A stretch of DNA of 64,000 nucleotides from Parvibaculum sp. (GCA_031291615.1 JARLIS010000061.1:124001-188000); one strand, 5' to 3'; shown: positions 36,988 to 46,213, numbered from the stretch's first letter. Notes: generated from the sequence alone by a model not told the origin. Numbers and translations are program-made.

Positions 36988-37437
36988 ATGACGGACGGCC
37001 CAGGAAACGCAAGGCAGCGTGAGCTGCCGCCGCCTCTGACGAATGAGGCGGAAATCGAGAAGCTGGTGCGCGCCTTCTATGCGCGCGTCAGGGCCGATGC
37101 CGAACTCGGCCCCATCTTCGAGCGTGTGATCGGCGATGACTGGGAGCCGCATTTGCAGAAGATGTTCGCCTTCTGGTCTTCGGTCATGCTGATGTCCGGC
37201 CGCTACAAGGGCCAGCCGATGGTCGCGCATATACGCCTGAAGACGGCGCGGCCTCCGCATTTCGATCGCTGGCTCGCGCTCTTCCGGCAGACGACTGATG
37301 AGATCTGCGCGCCCGAAACGGCAGCTGCTTTCATGGACCGCGCCACCCGCATCGCCGAAAGCCTGCAAATGGGCATGTTCTTCAGTCCCGCCGCGGCCGA
37401 TCCGCGCCGCGGCCAACCGGGCGCGGTGCAATCATGA
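36988..37437 (+). CDS. group III truncated hemoglobin
   Basis: A 149-residue heme protein of the trHb3 (group III) type. Visible features are the LVRAFYARVRADAELGPIFERVIGDDWEPHLQKMFAFWSSVML block, with the B/E helices and the proximal His region MVAHIRLKTARPPHFDRW. Group III globins are thought to bind oxygen and nitric oxide and act in NO detoxification or signalling. The ATG at 36988 is 5 nt after AGGAGG; the GTG at 36982 overlaps that site. The NsrR-type palindrome directly upstream fits NO induction. The next gene overlaps its end by 4 nt. Confidence 0.92.
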   Translation: MTDGPGNARQRELPPPLTNEAEIEKLVRAFYARVRADAELGPIFERVIGDDWEPHLQKMFAFWSSVMLMSGRYKGQPMVAHIRLKTARPPHFDRWLALFRQTTDEICAPETAAAFMDRATRIAESLQMGMFFSPAAADPRRGQPGAVQS

Positions 37438-37847
37438 GCGCTTCGCAGCATGACGGGTGGCATGGCCGCAACGAACACGTCTCGCCCGATCTTCATCCCG
37501 GCGTCTATGCCGTTGCTCTAGGCGGCTGGGTCTGGCTCTTCGGCGCCTTCTGGCTTGTCTTCGGCGGCGAAGCCGAAGGCGCGTTCATGCTGGGCGTGGA
37601 CACGGTCTTCCTCGCCACCTTCTTCGGCGTTCCCTACATATTGAAGCGCACCGCCGACCGCTTTCTCGACCGTCATGGCTATGACGGCAGCTTGGGCGAC
37701 TTCCTCAACAGAGATGTGGAGACGCTCACCGGCCGTCTCGGCGGATGGAGCGCGCTCATTCAAGTCATCGTGGTCCCCTTCGCGCTCGCGCTCGGCATGA
37801 CGGCGATCGGCTTCATCGTCGCCGCAGCCCGCGCCCCCTACGTTTGA
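37434..37847 (+). CDS. small membrane protein coupled to hemoglobin, unknown function
   Basis: A 137-residue protein starting with an ATGA overlap of the hemoglobin gene, so co-translated. It has about three hydrophobic segments: VYAVALGGWVWLFGAFWLVF, GVDTVFLATFFGVPYIL and LIQVIVVPFALALGMTAIGF, and a His-bearing N-terminus (HDGWHGRNEHVSPDLHPGVYA). The middle polar part (KRTADRFLDRHGYDGSLGDFLNRD) is cytoplasmic or periplasmic. I do not recognise the family. Location in an NsrR-type operon suggests a role in NO handling, perhaps as a redox or anchoring partner; the His residues could ligate metal or heme. Confidence 0.68.
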   Translation: MSASQHDGWHGRNEHVSPDLHPGVYAVALGGWVWLFGAFWLVFGGEAEGAFMLGVDTVFLATFFGVPYILKRTADRFLDRHGYDGSLGDFLNRDVETLTGRLGGWSALIQVIVVPFALALGMTAIGFIVAAARAPYV

Positions 37848-37889
37848 GGGCGACGGGTCGGGAGGGCTGGGCGGAGACGGGTGAGGGCG

Positions 37890-37919
37890 GAGGCGCGCAT
37901 GAACCCGGATGCGCGCCTC
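37890..37919 (+). terminator. terminator-like hairpin after hemoglobin operon
   Basis: GAGGCGCGCAT / ATGCGCGCCTC form an 11-bp perfect stem with an 8-nt loop, followed by TTGCCGTTTAAT; the U-tract is short. Confidence 0.7.
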
Positions 37920-38037
37920 TTGCCGTTTAATCCGTCATCCGCCGTTTGTGACCGGACGGCCACGCCGTCGCGGTAATTTCACGCCTCCGCCTTCCCGGAA
38001 AGTCCCGATTTCCGCCAGTTCGGCTGGATCGGACGCG

Positions 38038-38055
38038 CTGTCACCGGACCGTCGC
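38038..38055 (+). promoter_or_regulatory. candidate PHO box of pstS
   Basis: CTGTCAC-CGGA-CCGTCGC shows two 7-bp half-sites at the 11-bp phase of PhoB binding sites, with a possible third (GCGTTGC) in the next phase. The first half-site is good, the second weak compared with CTGTCAT. Confidence 0.5.
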
Positions 38056-38154
38056 AAAAGCGTTGCACGGATTTCACCTGCCCCACTTATGAACATTTTC
38101 GGGGCGGGGTAGCCGCCGCACGCCAACCTTTCGTCTCAGAGAAGGTCATCCTAT

Positions 38155-39117
38155 ATGAAGCGCATTATCTGCATGAGCGCGCTCGCGGTGAGCTTGACTG
38201 CCACCAGCGCGTTCGCTGTCGACATCGACAGCCGATACCAATCCTACCAGCCGACAAGCGGCGTCTCGGGAAGCTTGAAGTCCGTCGGTTCCGACACGCT
38301 GAACAACGTCATGACCCTGTGGGCCGAAGCCTACAAGGCCAAGTATCCCTCCGTTCAGATCGAAATCGAAGGCAAGGGCTCGTCGACCGCGCCGCCCGCG
38401 CTGATCGCCGGCACCTCGCAGATGGGCCCGATGTCGCGCGCCATGAAGCCGGCCGAGAGCGACGCTTTCGAATCGAAGTACGGCTACAAGCCGACCCAGG
38501 TTCGCGTCGCCGTCGACACGCTCGCCGTCTATGTGAGCAAGGACAATCCGATCAACTGCCTCTCGCTGACGCAGCTCGACGGCATCTTCTCCAAGAGCCG
38601 CCTGACCGGCTCGCCCGCCGTCAAGACCTGGGGCGATCTCGGCCTCACCGGCGAATGGGCCTCGAAGCCGATTTCGATCTTCGGCCGCAACTCGGCGTCG
38701 GGCACCTATGCCTACTTCAAGGAAATCGCCATGCTGAACGGCGACTACCTCGACACCGTGAAAGAGCAGCCCGGTTCGTCCGCCGTTGTGCAGGGCGTCG
38801 CCGCCGACAAGTTTGCGATCGGCTATTCGGGCATCGGCTACAAGACGGCCGACGTCAAGGCGCTCTCGATCTCCGGCCGCGACGGCCAGTGCCAGGCTCC
38901 CGATCAGCATAACGCCTATACGGGCGCCTATCCGATCACGCGCTTCCTCTATGTCTACGTGAACAAGAGCCCGTCGACGCCGCTCGAGCCGCTCCGCGCC
39001 GAGTTCTTCCGTTACGTGCTCTCGCTCAACGGCCAGACGGACGTGACGAAGGACGGCTTCTTCCCGATGCCCTATGTGTTCGCGCAGCAGGAACTCGGCA
39101 AGCTCGGCCTGAAATAA
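38155..39117 (+). CDS. pstS: phosphate ABC transporter substrate-binding protein
   Basis: Periplasmic phosphate-binding protein of the high-affinity Pst system. The 320-residue precursor has a signal peptide (residues 1-21, ending SAFA). Mature-protein blocks typical for PstS: GSDTLNNVMTLWAEAY near the N-terminus, GKGSSTAPPALIAGTSQMGPMSR, and FGRNSASGTYAYFKE for the phosphate pocket. It is of the longer alphaproteobacterial type rather than the E. coli type. A hairpin after it probably sets its level above the permease genes. Confidence 0.96.
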   Translation: MKRIICMSALAVSLTATSAFAVDIDSRYQSYQPTSGVSGSLKSVGSDTLNNVMTLWAEAYKAKYPSVQIEIEGKGSSTAPPALIAGTSQMGPMSRAMKPAESDAFESKYGYKPTQVRVAVDTLAVYVSKDNPINCLSLTQLDGIFSKSRLTGSPAVKTWGDLGLTGEWASKPISIFGRNSASGTYAYFKEIAMLNGDYLDTVKEQPGSSAVVQGVAADKFAIGYSGIGYKTADVKALSISGRDGQCQAPDQHNAYTGAYPITRFLYVYVNKSPSTPLEPLRAEFFRYVLSLNGQTDVTKDGFFPMPYVFAQQELGKLGLK

Positions 39118-39123
39118 AATTCC

Positions 39124-39158
39124 GGACCGGCGGGCTAAAACCCGCCGGTCCGTCTTTT
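39124..39158 (+). terminator. intercistronic hairpin between pstS and pstC
   Basis: GGACCGGCGGG / CCCGCCGGTCC form an 11-bp perfect stem with a 6-nt loop, followed by GTCTTTTC. It may partly terminate or stabilise the pstS message so that the binding protein is made in excess over the membrane parts. Confidence 0.85.
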
Positions 39159-39234
39159 CATTCTGTTCCTTTACCGCGGCCATCCGGGAGTGCTTCGGCG
39201 CTGACGCCCGGTGCCGGTTTCGCGCGAGACGCAC

Positions 39235-41883
39235 ATGACAGACGCTGCCATGTCCACTGGCCCCGCGAGCGACGGCCCTGAAGGCAATCGCCGCTCGGTC
39301 GTCTACAAGCGCGACAAGAAAACCAAGGCCTCCGTCATCTGGGCCGACCGCATCGCCACGCGCGGCATCATGATCGGCGGCTTCGCCGTCATCCTCGCGG
39401 TCTTCATGATCGCCGTCTTCCTCGTCATGGTCGCGCTGCCGCTTTTTTCCAGCGGTCGCGTCACCGATACCAAGTCCTACAGCCTCGGAACCGCCGGCGC
39501 CGACATCGTTTCGACTTCGATGGACGAGTACCGCGCGCTTGCCGTCGAACTTCTGAAAGACGGCAAGCTGTCGGCTTTCTACATGGCGAACGGCACGCGG
39601 CTCGCAAACCCGCCATCCGCCGATCTCGGCGGCAAGACGGCAAGCGCCTTCGCCCGCACGCTGCGCGGCGACGACATCGCGCTCGCCTTTCCCGACGGCA
39701 CCGTCCGCCTCGGCCGCATCTCCATCGATCCCGTTGTGACGCCCGCTTCAGCCACGCCCGCCGACGCGAAGGAAATCGCGCCCGGCGTCAAGGCGACGGC
39801 CACGACCCTCTACATGCAGGTGCCGGGCGGCCAGACGCGCGCGCTGCAACCGAAGATCGAGCTTCAGGCGCCCATTCAGGTCGCGCCTGCGGGCACGGCG
39901 ATCCGCTTCATCGACTACCGTGTCGGCGGCACCTCCGAAAGCCCGGTCGAAACCTTCGTCACGGTGGACGATCGCGGCACGGCGCGCCTCTCGACCGCTT
40001 ACAGCCAGGTCAACATGATGACCGGCGAAACGACGACGAGCACCGTCAACACCGAAATCCCGACCGGCGTCGCCACGGCGAACGTGACGGGCCTTCTGCT
40101 GAACACACCCGCCGACCGTGTCATCGTCGCACTCGACGATGGCAGCATCCGCCGCTTCGACACGCGCAATCCTGCAAAGCCGCGCCTTGCCGAAACGGCG
40201 CGGCTCGCGCCGCCCGGCGTCAAGCTGACGGCGCTCGGCTATCTCAATGGCGAGAATTCGCTGATTGCGGCTGGCGCCGACGGTTCGCTCGCCGTCTGGA
40301 CGCTTGTCGACCGCAAGTCGACGGCAACCGCCGACGGTCTCGTCATGACGCGGATCCACGAAATCCCGCACACAGGCGCACCGATCACGGCGTTGTCGTC
40401 GAGCCAGCGCACGCGCCTCTTCCTCGCCGCCGACGCGGCGGGCGGCGTCGGCCTATATCACGCAACGACCGAGCGCCTCATTCTCGAACTGGCAAAGAGC
40501 GGCGGCGCGAGCCCCGTCCAGACCGCGCTTCTCGCGCCGCGCGACGACGGTGCCATCGTCATCGGCCGGGACGGCGGCGTGCGCCTCTGGTCCTTTGCGG
40601 TCTCTCATCCCGAGACGACGCTGAAGTCGCTTTTCGGCAAGGTCTGGTACGAAGGCTATTCGGAGCCCGGCTATACTTGGCAGTCGACGGCGGCGACCGA
40701 CAGCTTCGAGCCCAAGCTCTCGCTGACGCCGCTCATTTTCGGCACGATCAAGGGCGCCTTCTACTCCCTGATCTTCGCCGTGCCGATTGCGCTTCTCGCC
40801 GCGATCTACACATCCGAGTTCCTGCATTTCCGCATTCGCGGCATCGTCAAGCCGCTGATGGAACTCTTGGCCTCGCTTCCCTCCGTCGTCATCGGCTTCG
40901 TCGTCGCCCTTGTTCTCTCGCCCATCGTCGAGAACTGGATCGCCGCAATCGTCATTGCCTTTGGCGTCATACCCTTGACGTTGATCGGCAGCGCCTTCCT
41001 CTGGCAATTGCTGCCGCAGCCCCTGGCGCTCCGCCTCGACGGCATGCCGAAGCTCATCGCCTTCTTCATCGCCATGGCGGCCGGCATCTGGTTCACGATC
41101 CTCGGCGGCCCCGTCTTCGAGCGTCTTTTCTTCGGTGGCGATTTCAAGGCCTGGACGACGGGCGAGGGATCGGCGACGCCTTTCCTCTTCCTCCTCGTGC
41201 TGCCGATTTCCTTTCTCGCCGTCTTCGCCATAGGCGGCCGCATTCTCGGCCGCTCCTATCGCGACAGCCTGCGGACGAAGGAATATCACGTCGCCGGATT
41301 CTGGGAGCTCGGCCGCTGGCTGCTCTTCACCGTGCTCGCGCTCGGCCTTGCCGTGGTGCTTGCGAAACTCTTCGCATCTTCGGGCTTCGATGCCCGCGGC
41401 GGCATCGTCGACACCTATGTCCAGCGCAATACGCTGATCGCCTCCTTCGGCATGGCCTTCGCCGTCATCCCGATCATCTACTCGATCGCGGAAGATGCAC
41501 TGGGCGCGGTGCCGGAGCACCTCCGCTCTGCCTCTCTCGGCTGCGGCGCAACGAAGTGGCAGACGGCGCGCTGGGTCATCCTGCCGACCGCCGGCTCCGG
41601 CATTTTCTCCGCCATCATGATCGGCCTCGGCCGCGCCGTCGGCGAAACCATGATCGTCGTTATGGCGACGGGCAACACGCCTGTCACCAACTGGAGCCTC
41701 TTCAGCGGCCTTCGCGCCCTCTCGGCGAACATCAACGTCGAACTTCCCGAAGCCGTGAAGGACTCGACGCTTTACCGCACCCTCTTCCTCTGCGGTCTCG
41801 TCCTTTTCGTCATGACCTTCATCCTCAACACCTTCGCCGAAATCGTGCGTCAGCGCTTCCGCAAGCGCGCCGCGCAGCTTTGA
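39235..41883 (+). CDS. pstC: phosphate ABC transporter permease PstC, long form with inserted domain
   Basis: Membrane permease of the Pst system, 882 residues against about 320 in E. coli. After a transmembrane helix at residues about 48-70 comes an insert of roughly 420 residues with propeller-like repeats (DDGSIRRFDTRNPAKPRL, GADGSLAVWTLVDRKS, GRDGGVRLWSFAVS). The permease core starts about residue 495 (LTPLIFGTIKGAFYSLIFAVPIALLAA) and contains the coupling loop region GCGATKWQTARWVILP. The ATG at 39235 is preferred over a GTG at 39211. Long PstC forms exist in Pseudomonas and other alphas; the insert's function is unknown. Confidence 0.93.
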   Translation: MTDAAMSTGPASDGPEGNRRSVVYKRDKKTKASVIWADRIATRGIMIGGFAVILAVFMIAVFLVMVALPLFSSGRVTDTKSYSLGTAGADIVSTSMDEYRALAVELLKDGKLSAFYMANGTRLANPPSADLGGKTASAFARTLRGDDIALAFPDGTVRLGRISIDPVVTPASATPADAKEIAPGVKATATTLYMQVPGGQTRALQPKIELQAPIQVAPAGTAIRFIDYRVGGTSESPVETFVTVDDRGTARLSTAYSQVNMMTGETTTSTVNTEIPTGVATANVTGLLLNTPADRVIVALDDGSIRRFDTRNPAKPRLAETARLAPPGVKLTALGYLNGENSLIAAGADGSLAVWTLVDRKSTATADGLVMTRIHEIPHTGAPITALSSSQRTRLFLAADAAGGVGLYHATTERLILELAKSGGASPVQTALLAPRDDGAIVIGRDGGVRLWSFAVSHPETTLKSLFGKVWYEGYSEPGYTWQSTAATDSFEPKLSLTPLIFGTIKGAFYSLIFAVPIALLAAIYTSEFLHFRIRGIVKPLMELLASLPSVVIGFVVALVLSPIVENWIAAIVIAFGVIPLTLIGSAFLWQLLPQPLALRLDGMPKLIAFFIAMAAGIWFTILGGPVFERLFFGGDFKAWTTGEGSATPFLFLLVLPISFLAVFAIGGRILGRSYRDSLRTKEYHVAGFWELGRWLLFTVLALGLAVVLAKLFASSGFDARGGIVDTYVQRNTLIASFGMAFAVIPIIYSIAEDALGAVPEHLRSASLGCGATKWQTARWVILPTAGSGIFSAIMIGLGRAVGETMIVVMATGNTPVTNWSLFSGLRALSANINVELPEAVKDSTLYRTLFLCGLVLFVMTFILNTFAEIVRQRFRKRAAQL

Positions 41884-41893
41884 GACGAAACAA

Positions 41894-43639
41894 ATGGCCG
41901 ATATGGCGCAAATGAGCGACGACTATTCTCCCGACAGATCCGACAGCGCCGCATCGGCTCTGTCCGTGGTCACCCGCCGCAAGGCGAGCGACCTCACCGC
42001 GCGCGGCGAGCCGATGGTCTGGGCCATGGGCGGCTCGCTCGCCTTCGGTCTGATGATGATCCTCGGATTTCTCGCGCTGATCTTCTGGAACGGTCTCACC
42101 GCCTTCTGGCCGAAGCCCGTCGAGGTCGTGACCATGACCGACGGCCATGTGATCGCCGGCGAGCCGGTCCGCACCGAAAGCTACAAGCCGCAAAAGGATG
42201 CGCTGGAGGCGCTTCCCGCCAATCTGCGCGCAAGCATCGAGGCGCATGGCGGCATGAGCACGCGTACGCTCTACCGCATCGGCAACTACGATTTCTATTC
42301 CAACGATTTCCAATGGGTGCCTGTCTTCAATGTGAAGAAAGTCGAGCGTCCCGGCGATCTGACGCTCGTCGAGCGCCAGGAATGGGGCGTCTTCATCGGG
42401 CGCCTCGTCTCCATTTCGGAAGACGGCAAGCAGATGTCGATCTCCGCGCTCGACGCCGAACACGACAAGGCCCGCGCGCTGCGCGGAAAACGCATCGCCA
42501 TCGAGACGGACGAAGTCGGCAGCATCAACCGCCAGATCAACGCGCTGCGCCTTTCGGTGCGCCGCGCCGAGATCAACTACGGCCAGGGATCGCCCGAAGC
42601 CAATGCCGAGGCCGGCCGCGCCGCCGCCGAAACGGCGAAGCTCAATCTCGACTTCGATCGCCTTTCGCAAAAGGCCGCCGCCGCCCGCGCCGCCGAAGAC
42701 GCCCTGAAGATCAAGGTGGCCGAGATCGGCGGCGAGACGCGCGAATTCGGCCTTGCCGACTTCGTGCGCTACTACGACGCCAATGCGCTTTCTCTGTTGC
42801 AGAAATTCGGCGTCTATTTCTCGCGCTGGTATGAATTCCTCACCGCCGATCCGCGCGAGGCGAATACCGAAGGCGGCGTCTGGCCGGCGATCTTCGGCAC
42901 GCTCGTCATGACAGTCGTGATGAGCCTGCTCGTCGCGCCCTTCGGCGTCGTCGCGGCGCTCTATCTGCGGGAATATGCAAAACAGGGCCGCATCGTTTCG
43001 CTGGTGCGCATCTGCGTCAACAATCTCGCCGGCGTGCCCTCCATCGTCTATGGCGTCTTCGGCCTCGGCTTCTTCGCCTATGTGCTCGGCGGCTCCATCG
43101 ACCGCATGTTCTTTCCCGAGCGATTGCCCAATCCGACCTTCGGCACGGGCGGCCTTCTCTGGGCCGCGCTCACGCTCGCACTCCTCACGGTTCCCGTCGT
43201 CATCGTCGCAACCGAGGAAGCGCTCTCCGCCGTGCCGCGCTCCATGCGCGAAGGCTCGCTCGCCTGCGGCGCCTCGAAGTGGCAGACGATCAAGTGGATC
43301 GTGCTCCCCCGCGCCATGCCGGGCATCATGACGGGCCTCATCCTCGCCATGGCGCGCGGCGCCGGCGAGGTCGCGCCGCTGATGATCGTCGGCGTCGTCA
43401 AGCTCGCGCCCGCGCTGCCGATCGACGGCATGTTCCCCTTCATCCATCTCGAGCGCTCGTTCATGCATCTCGGCTTCCACATCTACGATGTGGGATTCCA
43501 GTCGCGCAATTCGGAAGCCGGCCGCTCCATGGTTTTCGTCACCGCGCTCGTCCTGATGGTGCTGGTGCTCGCGCTCAACGCGGTGTCGATCCGCGTGCGC
43601 AACCGGCTGAAGCGCCGCTTCGCCGGCGACAAGTTCTGA
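41894..43639 (+). CDS. pstA: phosphate ABC transporter permease PstA, long form
   Basis: Second permease of the Pst system, 581 residues against about 300 in E. coli. One helix at residues about 50-76 ([18 protein letters not shown]) leads into a periplasmic region of some 250 residues, which includes a predicted coiled coil (about residues 213-275, [19 protein letters not shown] to [12 protein letters not shown]). The permease core runs from about residue 330 ([24 protein letters not shown]) and has the coupling motif [16 protein letters not shown]. It starts 10 nt after pstC and is followed at 16 nt by pstB. Confidence 0.93.
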   Translation: MADMAQMSDDYSPDRSDSAASALSVVTRRKASDLTARGEPMVWAMGGSLAFGLMMILGFLALIFWNGLTAFWPKPVEVVTMTDGHVIAGEPVRTESYKPQKDALEALPANLRASIEAHGGMSTRTLYRIGNYDFYSNDFQWVPVFNVKKVERPGDLTLVERQEWGVFIGRLVSISEDGKQMSISALDAEHDKARALRGKRIAIETDEVGSINRQINALRLSVRRAEINYGQGSPEANAEAGRAAAETAKLNLDFDRLSQKAAAARAAEDALKIKVAEIGGETREFGLADFVRYYDANALSLLQKFGVYFSRWYEFLTADPREANTEGGVWPAIFGTLVMTVVMSLLVAPFGVVAALYLREYAKQGRIVSLVRICVNNLAGVPSIVYGVFGLGFFAYVLGGSIDRMFFPERLPNPTFGTGGLLWAALTLALLTVPVVIVATEEALSAVPRSMREGSLACGASKWQTIKWIVLPRAMPGIMTGLILAMARGAGEVAPLMIVGVVKLAPALPIDGMFPFIHLERSFMHLGFHIYDVGFQSRNSEAGRSMVFVTALVLMVLVLALNAVSIRVRNRLKRRFAGDKF

Positions 43640-43655
43640 CAGGGAGATTTCCGAA

Positions 43656-44498
43656 ATGGCAGCAGCCGCAGCCTTGAAGCAAGACGCCGCCACCGCGATC
43701 GACGGCTACGACCCCACCGTCTATCACCCGGTGACGAGCCCGTCCGGCGTCGAAATCTCGATCCGCGACTTCCGCCTTTGGTACGGCGCGAGCCAGGCGC
43801 TCCACAACATCACCATGGACATGCAGAAGGGCATGGTGACCTCGCTCATCGGCCCGTCGGGCTGCGGCAAGTCCACGCTTCTGCGCTCGCTCAACCGCAT
43901 GAACGACCTCATCGACAATCTGCGCGTCGCCGGCGAAATTCGCCTGGACGGCGAGCCGCTCTTCGGCCCGCAGGTCGACGTCATCGCGCTCAGGAAGCGC
44001 ATGGGCATGGTCTTTCAGAAGCCCAATCCCTTCCCCATGACCATCGCGGAGAACGTGACCTATCCGCTGAAGGTCGACGGCGTCACCAACAAGCGTCTCC
44101 TCGCCGAAGCCTGCGAAGCGGCGCTGAAGGGTGCCGCGCTCTGGGAGGAGGTCAAGAACCGCCTGAACGACAGCGCTCTCGGCCTCTCCGGCGGCCAGCA
44201 GCAGCGTCTCTGCATTGCCCGCGCCATCGCCGGCAATCCCGACGTGCTGCTGATGGACGAACCCTGCTCGGCGCTCGACCCCATCGCCACCATGCGCATC
44301 GAGCAGCTCATCGAGGAGCTGAAATCCTCCTACACCATCGTCATCGTCACCCACAACATGCAGCAGGCCGCCCGCGTCTCCGACAATACGGCCTTCATGT
44401 ATCTCGGCCGTCTCATCGAATATGGAGCGACGAAGGAAGTCTTCACCAACCCGCGCTCCAAGCGGACGGAAGACTACGTGACCGGTCGCTTCGGCTGA
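43656..44498 (+). CDS. pstB: phosphate ABC transporter ATP-binding protein
   Basis: ATPase that drives phosphate import. The 280-residue protein has Walker [10 protein letters not shown] (66-74), the PstB-specific [18 protein letters not shown]-loop, signature LSGGQQQRL, Walker [14 protein letters not shown] and the switch His in [10 protein letters not shown]. It starts 16 nt after pstA and is the last gene; no phoU follows in the window, the operon ending in a strong terminator. Confidence 0.97.
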   Translation: MAAAAALKQDAATAIDGYDPTVYHPVTSPSGVEISIRDFRLWYGASQALHNITMDMQKGMVTSLIGPSGCGKSTLLRSLNRMNDLIDNLRVAGEIRLDGEPLFGPQVDVIALRKRMGMVFQKPNPFPMTIAENVTYPLKVDGVTNKRLLAEACEAALKGAALWEEVKNRLNDSALGLSGGQQQRLCIARAIAGNPDVLLMDEPCSALDPIATMRIEQLIEELKSSYTIVIVTHNMQQAARVSDNTAFMYLGRLIEYGATKEVFTNPRSKRTEDYVTGRFG

Positions 44499-44531
44499 TT
44501 CCTCGCGAGAAGACCCCCTCGCAAAACTCCG

Positions 44532-44561
44532 CCCCGCCGGTCTTTCCGGCGGGGTTTTTTT
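44532..44561 (+). terminator. rho-independent terminator of pst operon
   Basis: CCCCGCCGG-TCTTT-CCGGCGGGG, 9-bp stem, followed by seven T. Lies 34 nt past the pstB stop. Confidence 0.95.
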
Positions 44562-44610
44562 ATCCGCCCGGTTCCGGCACCCGCAATGCCGCGCCGGTCG
44601 CGCGGGCGAC

Positions 44611-44640
44611 AAAAAGCCCCGGAGCTTGCGCCCCGGGGCT
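44611..44640 (-). terminator. rho-independent terminator of the porin gene
   Basis: On the minus strand AGCCCCGG / CCGGGGCT, 8 bp with a 10-nt loop, is followed by TTTT; 28 nt past the porin stop codon. Confidence 0.85.
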
Positions 44641-44668
44641 CTTGCCGTCTTGACCTGCGAGGGTCGTA

Positions 44669-46075
44669 TCAGAAGGCGAGCTGCGTGCGTAGCGCGACCG
44701 CTTTGAACTTGCCGGCGGAAGTCGCCGTGTTGGTGCCGTTCGGCTGTTCTTCATCGCCATAGATGTAGTTCAGCATGAAGCGGATGTTGTTGTTGACGTA
44801 CCAGTTCAGGCCCGCCGTGTAGAGCTTCTCGTGACCGCCTTTGAAAGCGCCGTCGTTGAGGTTGCTGTCCGAATAGCGGAGCGCAACTTCCCAGGCGCCC
44901 GGGCTGCCGCCGAGCGAGAAGGGGCTCGCCGGCTTCACGCCGCCATAGGCCGCTTTCGCCATCGAGTACTTGTAGGCCTCGCCCGTCAGCACCCAGCTTG
45001 CCTGCGCGTACCAGGAGTTGAACGAGTAGTCGCGAAGTGCGGCGAAGTTGGTCTGCTTCGCGTTCTGGAAATCGAAGTGGTAGTACTCGCCCTGAACCTT
45101 GACCGGGCCGTAGCTGGCGGCGAATTCCGGACCGAAGACATAGGCATCTTTGAGGTTCGTGAAGCTGCCGGTGTTGATGTACTTCACGTCCGACACGCGG
45201 ATGCCCGGACGATCCGAAAGGCTCATCGCGCTACCCGCGTTGAACGTATAGGTGCTCGACACGCCCAGATGGATGTTCGACTTGTCGTCCGGTTGGAACG
45301 CATAGACGAAACGGCCGACGGCATTGTCGCGTTCCGAGTTGTTCGTGCCGGTTTCACCCGTCTTCGAGCGCGTGTACCAGGCGCCGTAGAAGAGATTGCT
45401 GGTCGAACCTTGCGCGCCGACGAAGACGCGGCCGTCATCCGAACCCATCGAGATGTTCTCGTTCACCGCCGCAGCGCGTTCGATGAAGGTGATGTCGTTC
45501 GAGCTCGTGGCATATTCGAGCGTGTAGGGAAGCTCGCCGGCGCCGATCTTCGGGATGAAGGTCTTGCCGAAGCCGTTATAGGTAATATAGGCGTTCTTGA
45601 TGAACTGGCTGGAGGAGAGGCCCGTGCCACCGTTCTCGACGCCCGAACCGCCGAATTGCAGGCCGAACACATAGCCCCAATCCTTCATGAACGTGCCTTC
45701 GACGCCGATTTCTGCGCGGCGGAAGTTCGCACCCGAATTATAGCGCGTGATGCCGCTGCTCGAATCGGCCGACGCCATGTCGAGATGCATGCGGCCCTTG
45801 ATCGCCATGGTGAAGAGGCCGTCGCCGGACTTGAAGCTCGGCGCGCCGTTGTCGAGAGAAACCTGAACGGCGTCCTGCTTCTCTTTGATGTCTTTGATTT
45901 CGTTGCCCTGCGAAATCTGCATATCGTCGAGCTTCTGTTGCAGCTCCTGGATTTGCTGCTTCATCGTATCGATTTCGTTCTGGGTGGTCGCGGCCGAACC
46001 GGCGAAGGCCGGGCCTGCGAGCAGCGCTGCGGCACCGAGCGCGGTGCCTGCCAGCAGAACTGTTCTCAACGTCAT
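44669..46075 (-). CDS. OprP/OprO-type phosphate-selective porin
   Basis: Outer-membrane beta-barrel porin of the phosphate-selective O/P family. The 468-residue precursor has a signal peptide (residues 1-25, ending AFA), a periplasmic coiled coil (ATTQNEIDTMKQQIQELQQK to EIKDIKEKQDAVQV) and a barrel ending in the terminal aromatic LAF needed for assembly. GGAGA upstream of the ATG at 46075 fixes the start. It faces the pst operon, and a PHO box lies about 110 nt upstream, so it should be induced with PstSCAB in phosphate starvation. Selectivity for phosphate versus pyrophosphate is not readable. Confidence 0.92.
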   Translation of the reverse strand: MTLRTVLLAGTALGAAALLAGPAFAGSAATTQNEIDTMKQQIQELQQKLDDMQISQGNEIKDIKEKQDAVQVSLDNGAPSFKSGDGLFTMAIKGRMHLDMASADSSSGITRYNSGANFRRAEIGVEGTFMKDWGYVFGLQFGGSGVENGGTGLSSSQFIKNAYITYNGFGKTFIPKIGAGELPYTLEYATSSNDITFIERAAAVNENISMGSDDGRVFVGAQGSTSNLFYGAWYTRSKTGETGTNNSERDNAVGRFVYAFQPDDKSNIHLGVSSTYTFNAGSAMSLSDRPGIRVSDVKYINTGSFTNLKDAYVFGPEFAASYGPVKVQGEYYHFDFQNAKQTNFAALRDYSFNSWYAQASWVLTGEAYKYSMAKAAYGGVKPASPFSLGGSPGAWEVALRYSDSNLNDGAFKGGHEKLYTAGLNWYVNNNIRFMLNYIYGDEEQPNGTNTATSAGKFKAVALRTQLAF

Positions 46076-46184
46076 TCGACGTCTCCATGTTGCTAGTTGA
46101 GCTTCTGTGCAGGATTGCGAGCCGCGAGCCTCGCCCACGAACGCCCCCTGAGGGGACGAAGTAACAGGGCGCTATGACGGTTCG

Positions 46185-46213
46185 GTTCCAGTTACATGAC
46201 AGCGAGATGACGG
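46185..46213 (-). promoter_or_regulatory. PHO box of the porin gene
   Basis: On the minus strand: CCGTCAT-CTCG-CTGTCAT-GTAA-CTGGAAC, three half-sites in exact 11-bp phase; the second is the consensus CTGTCAT, the first differs by one base, the third by two or three. It lies 110 nt before the porin start. PhoB/PhoR genes are not in the window. Confidence 0.8.

Larger units (their letters stand above)
37848..38154. promoter_or_regulatory. spacer with terminator hairpin and pstS control region
   Basis: No gene was found in this 307-nt spacer. It begins with a G-rich run and a hairpin and ends with the pstS promoter area, which includes a candidate PHO box and a sigma-70-like TTGCAC-17-CTTATG (38063-38091). 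Confidence 0.5.
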
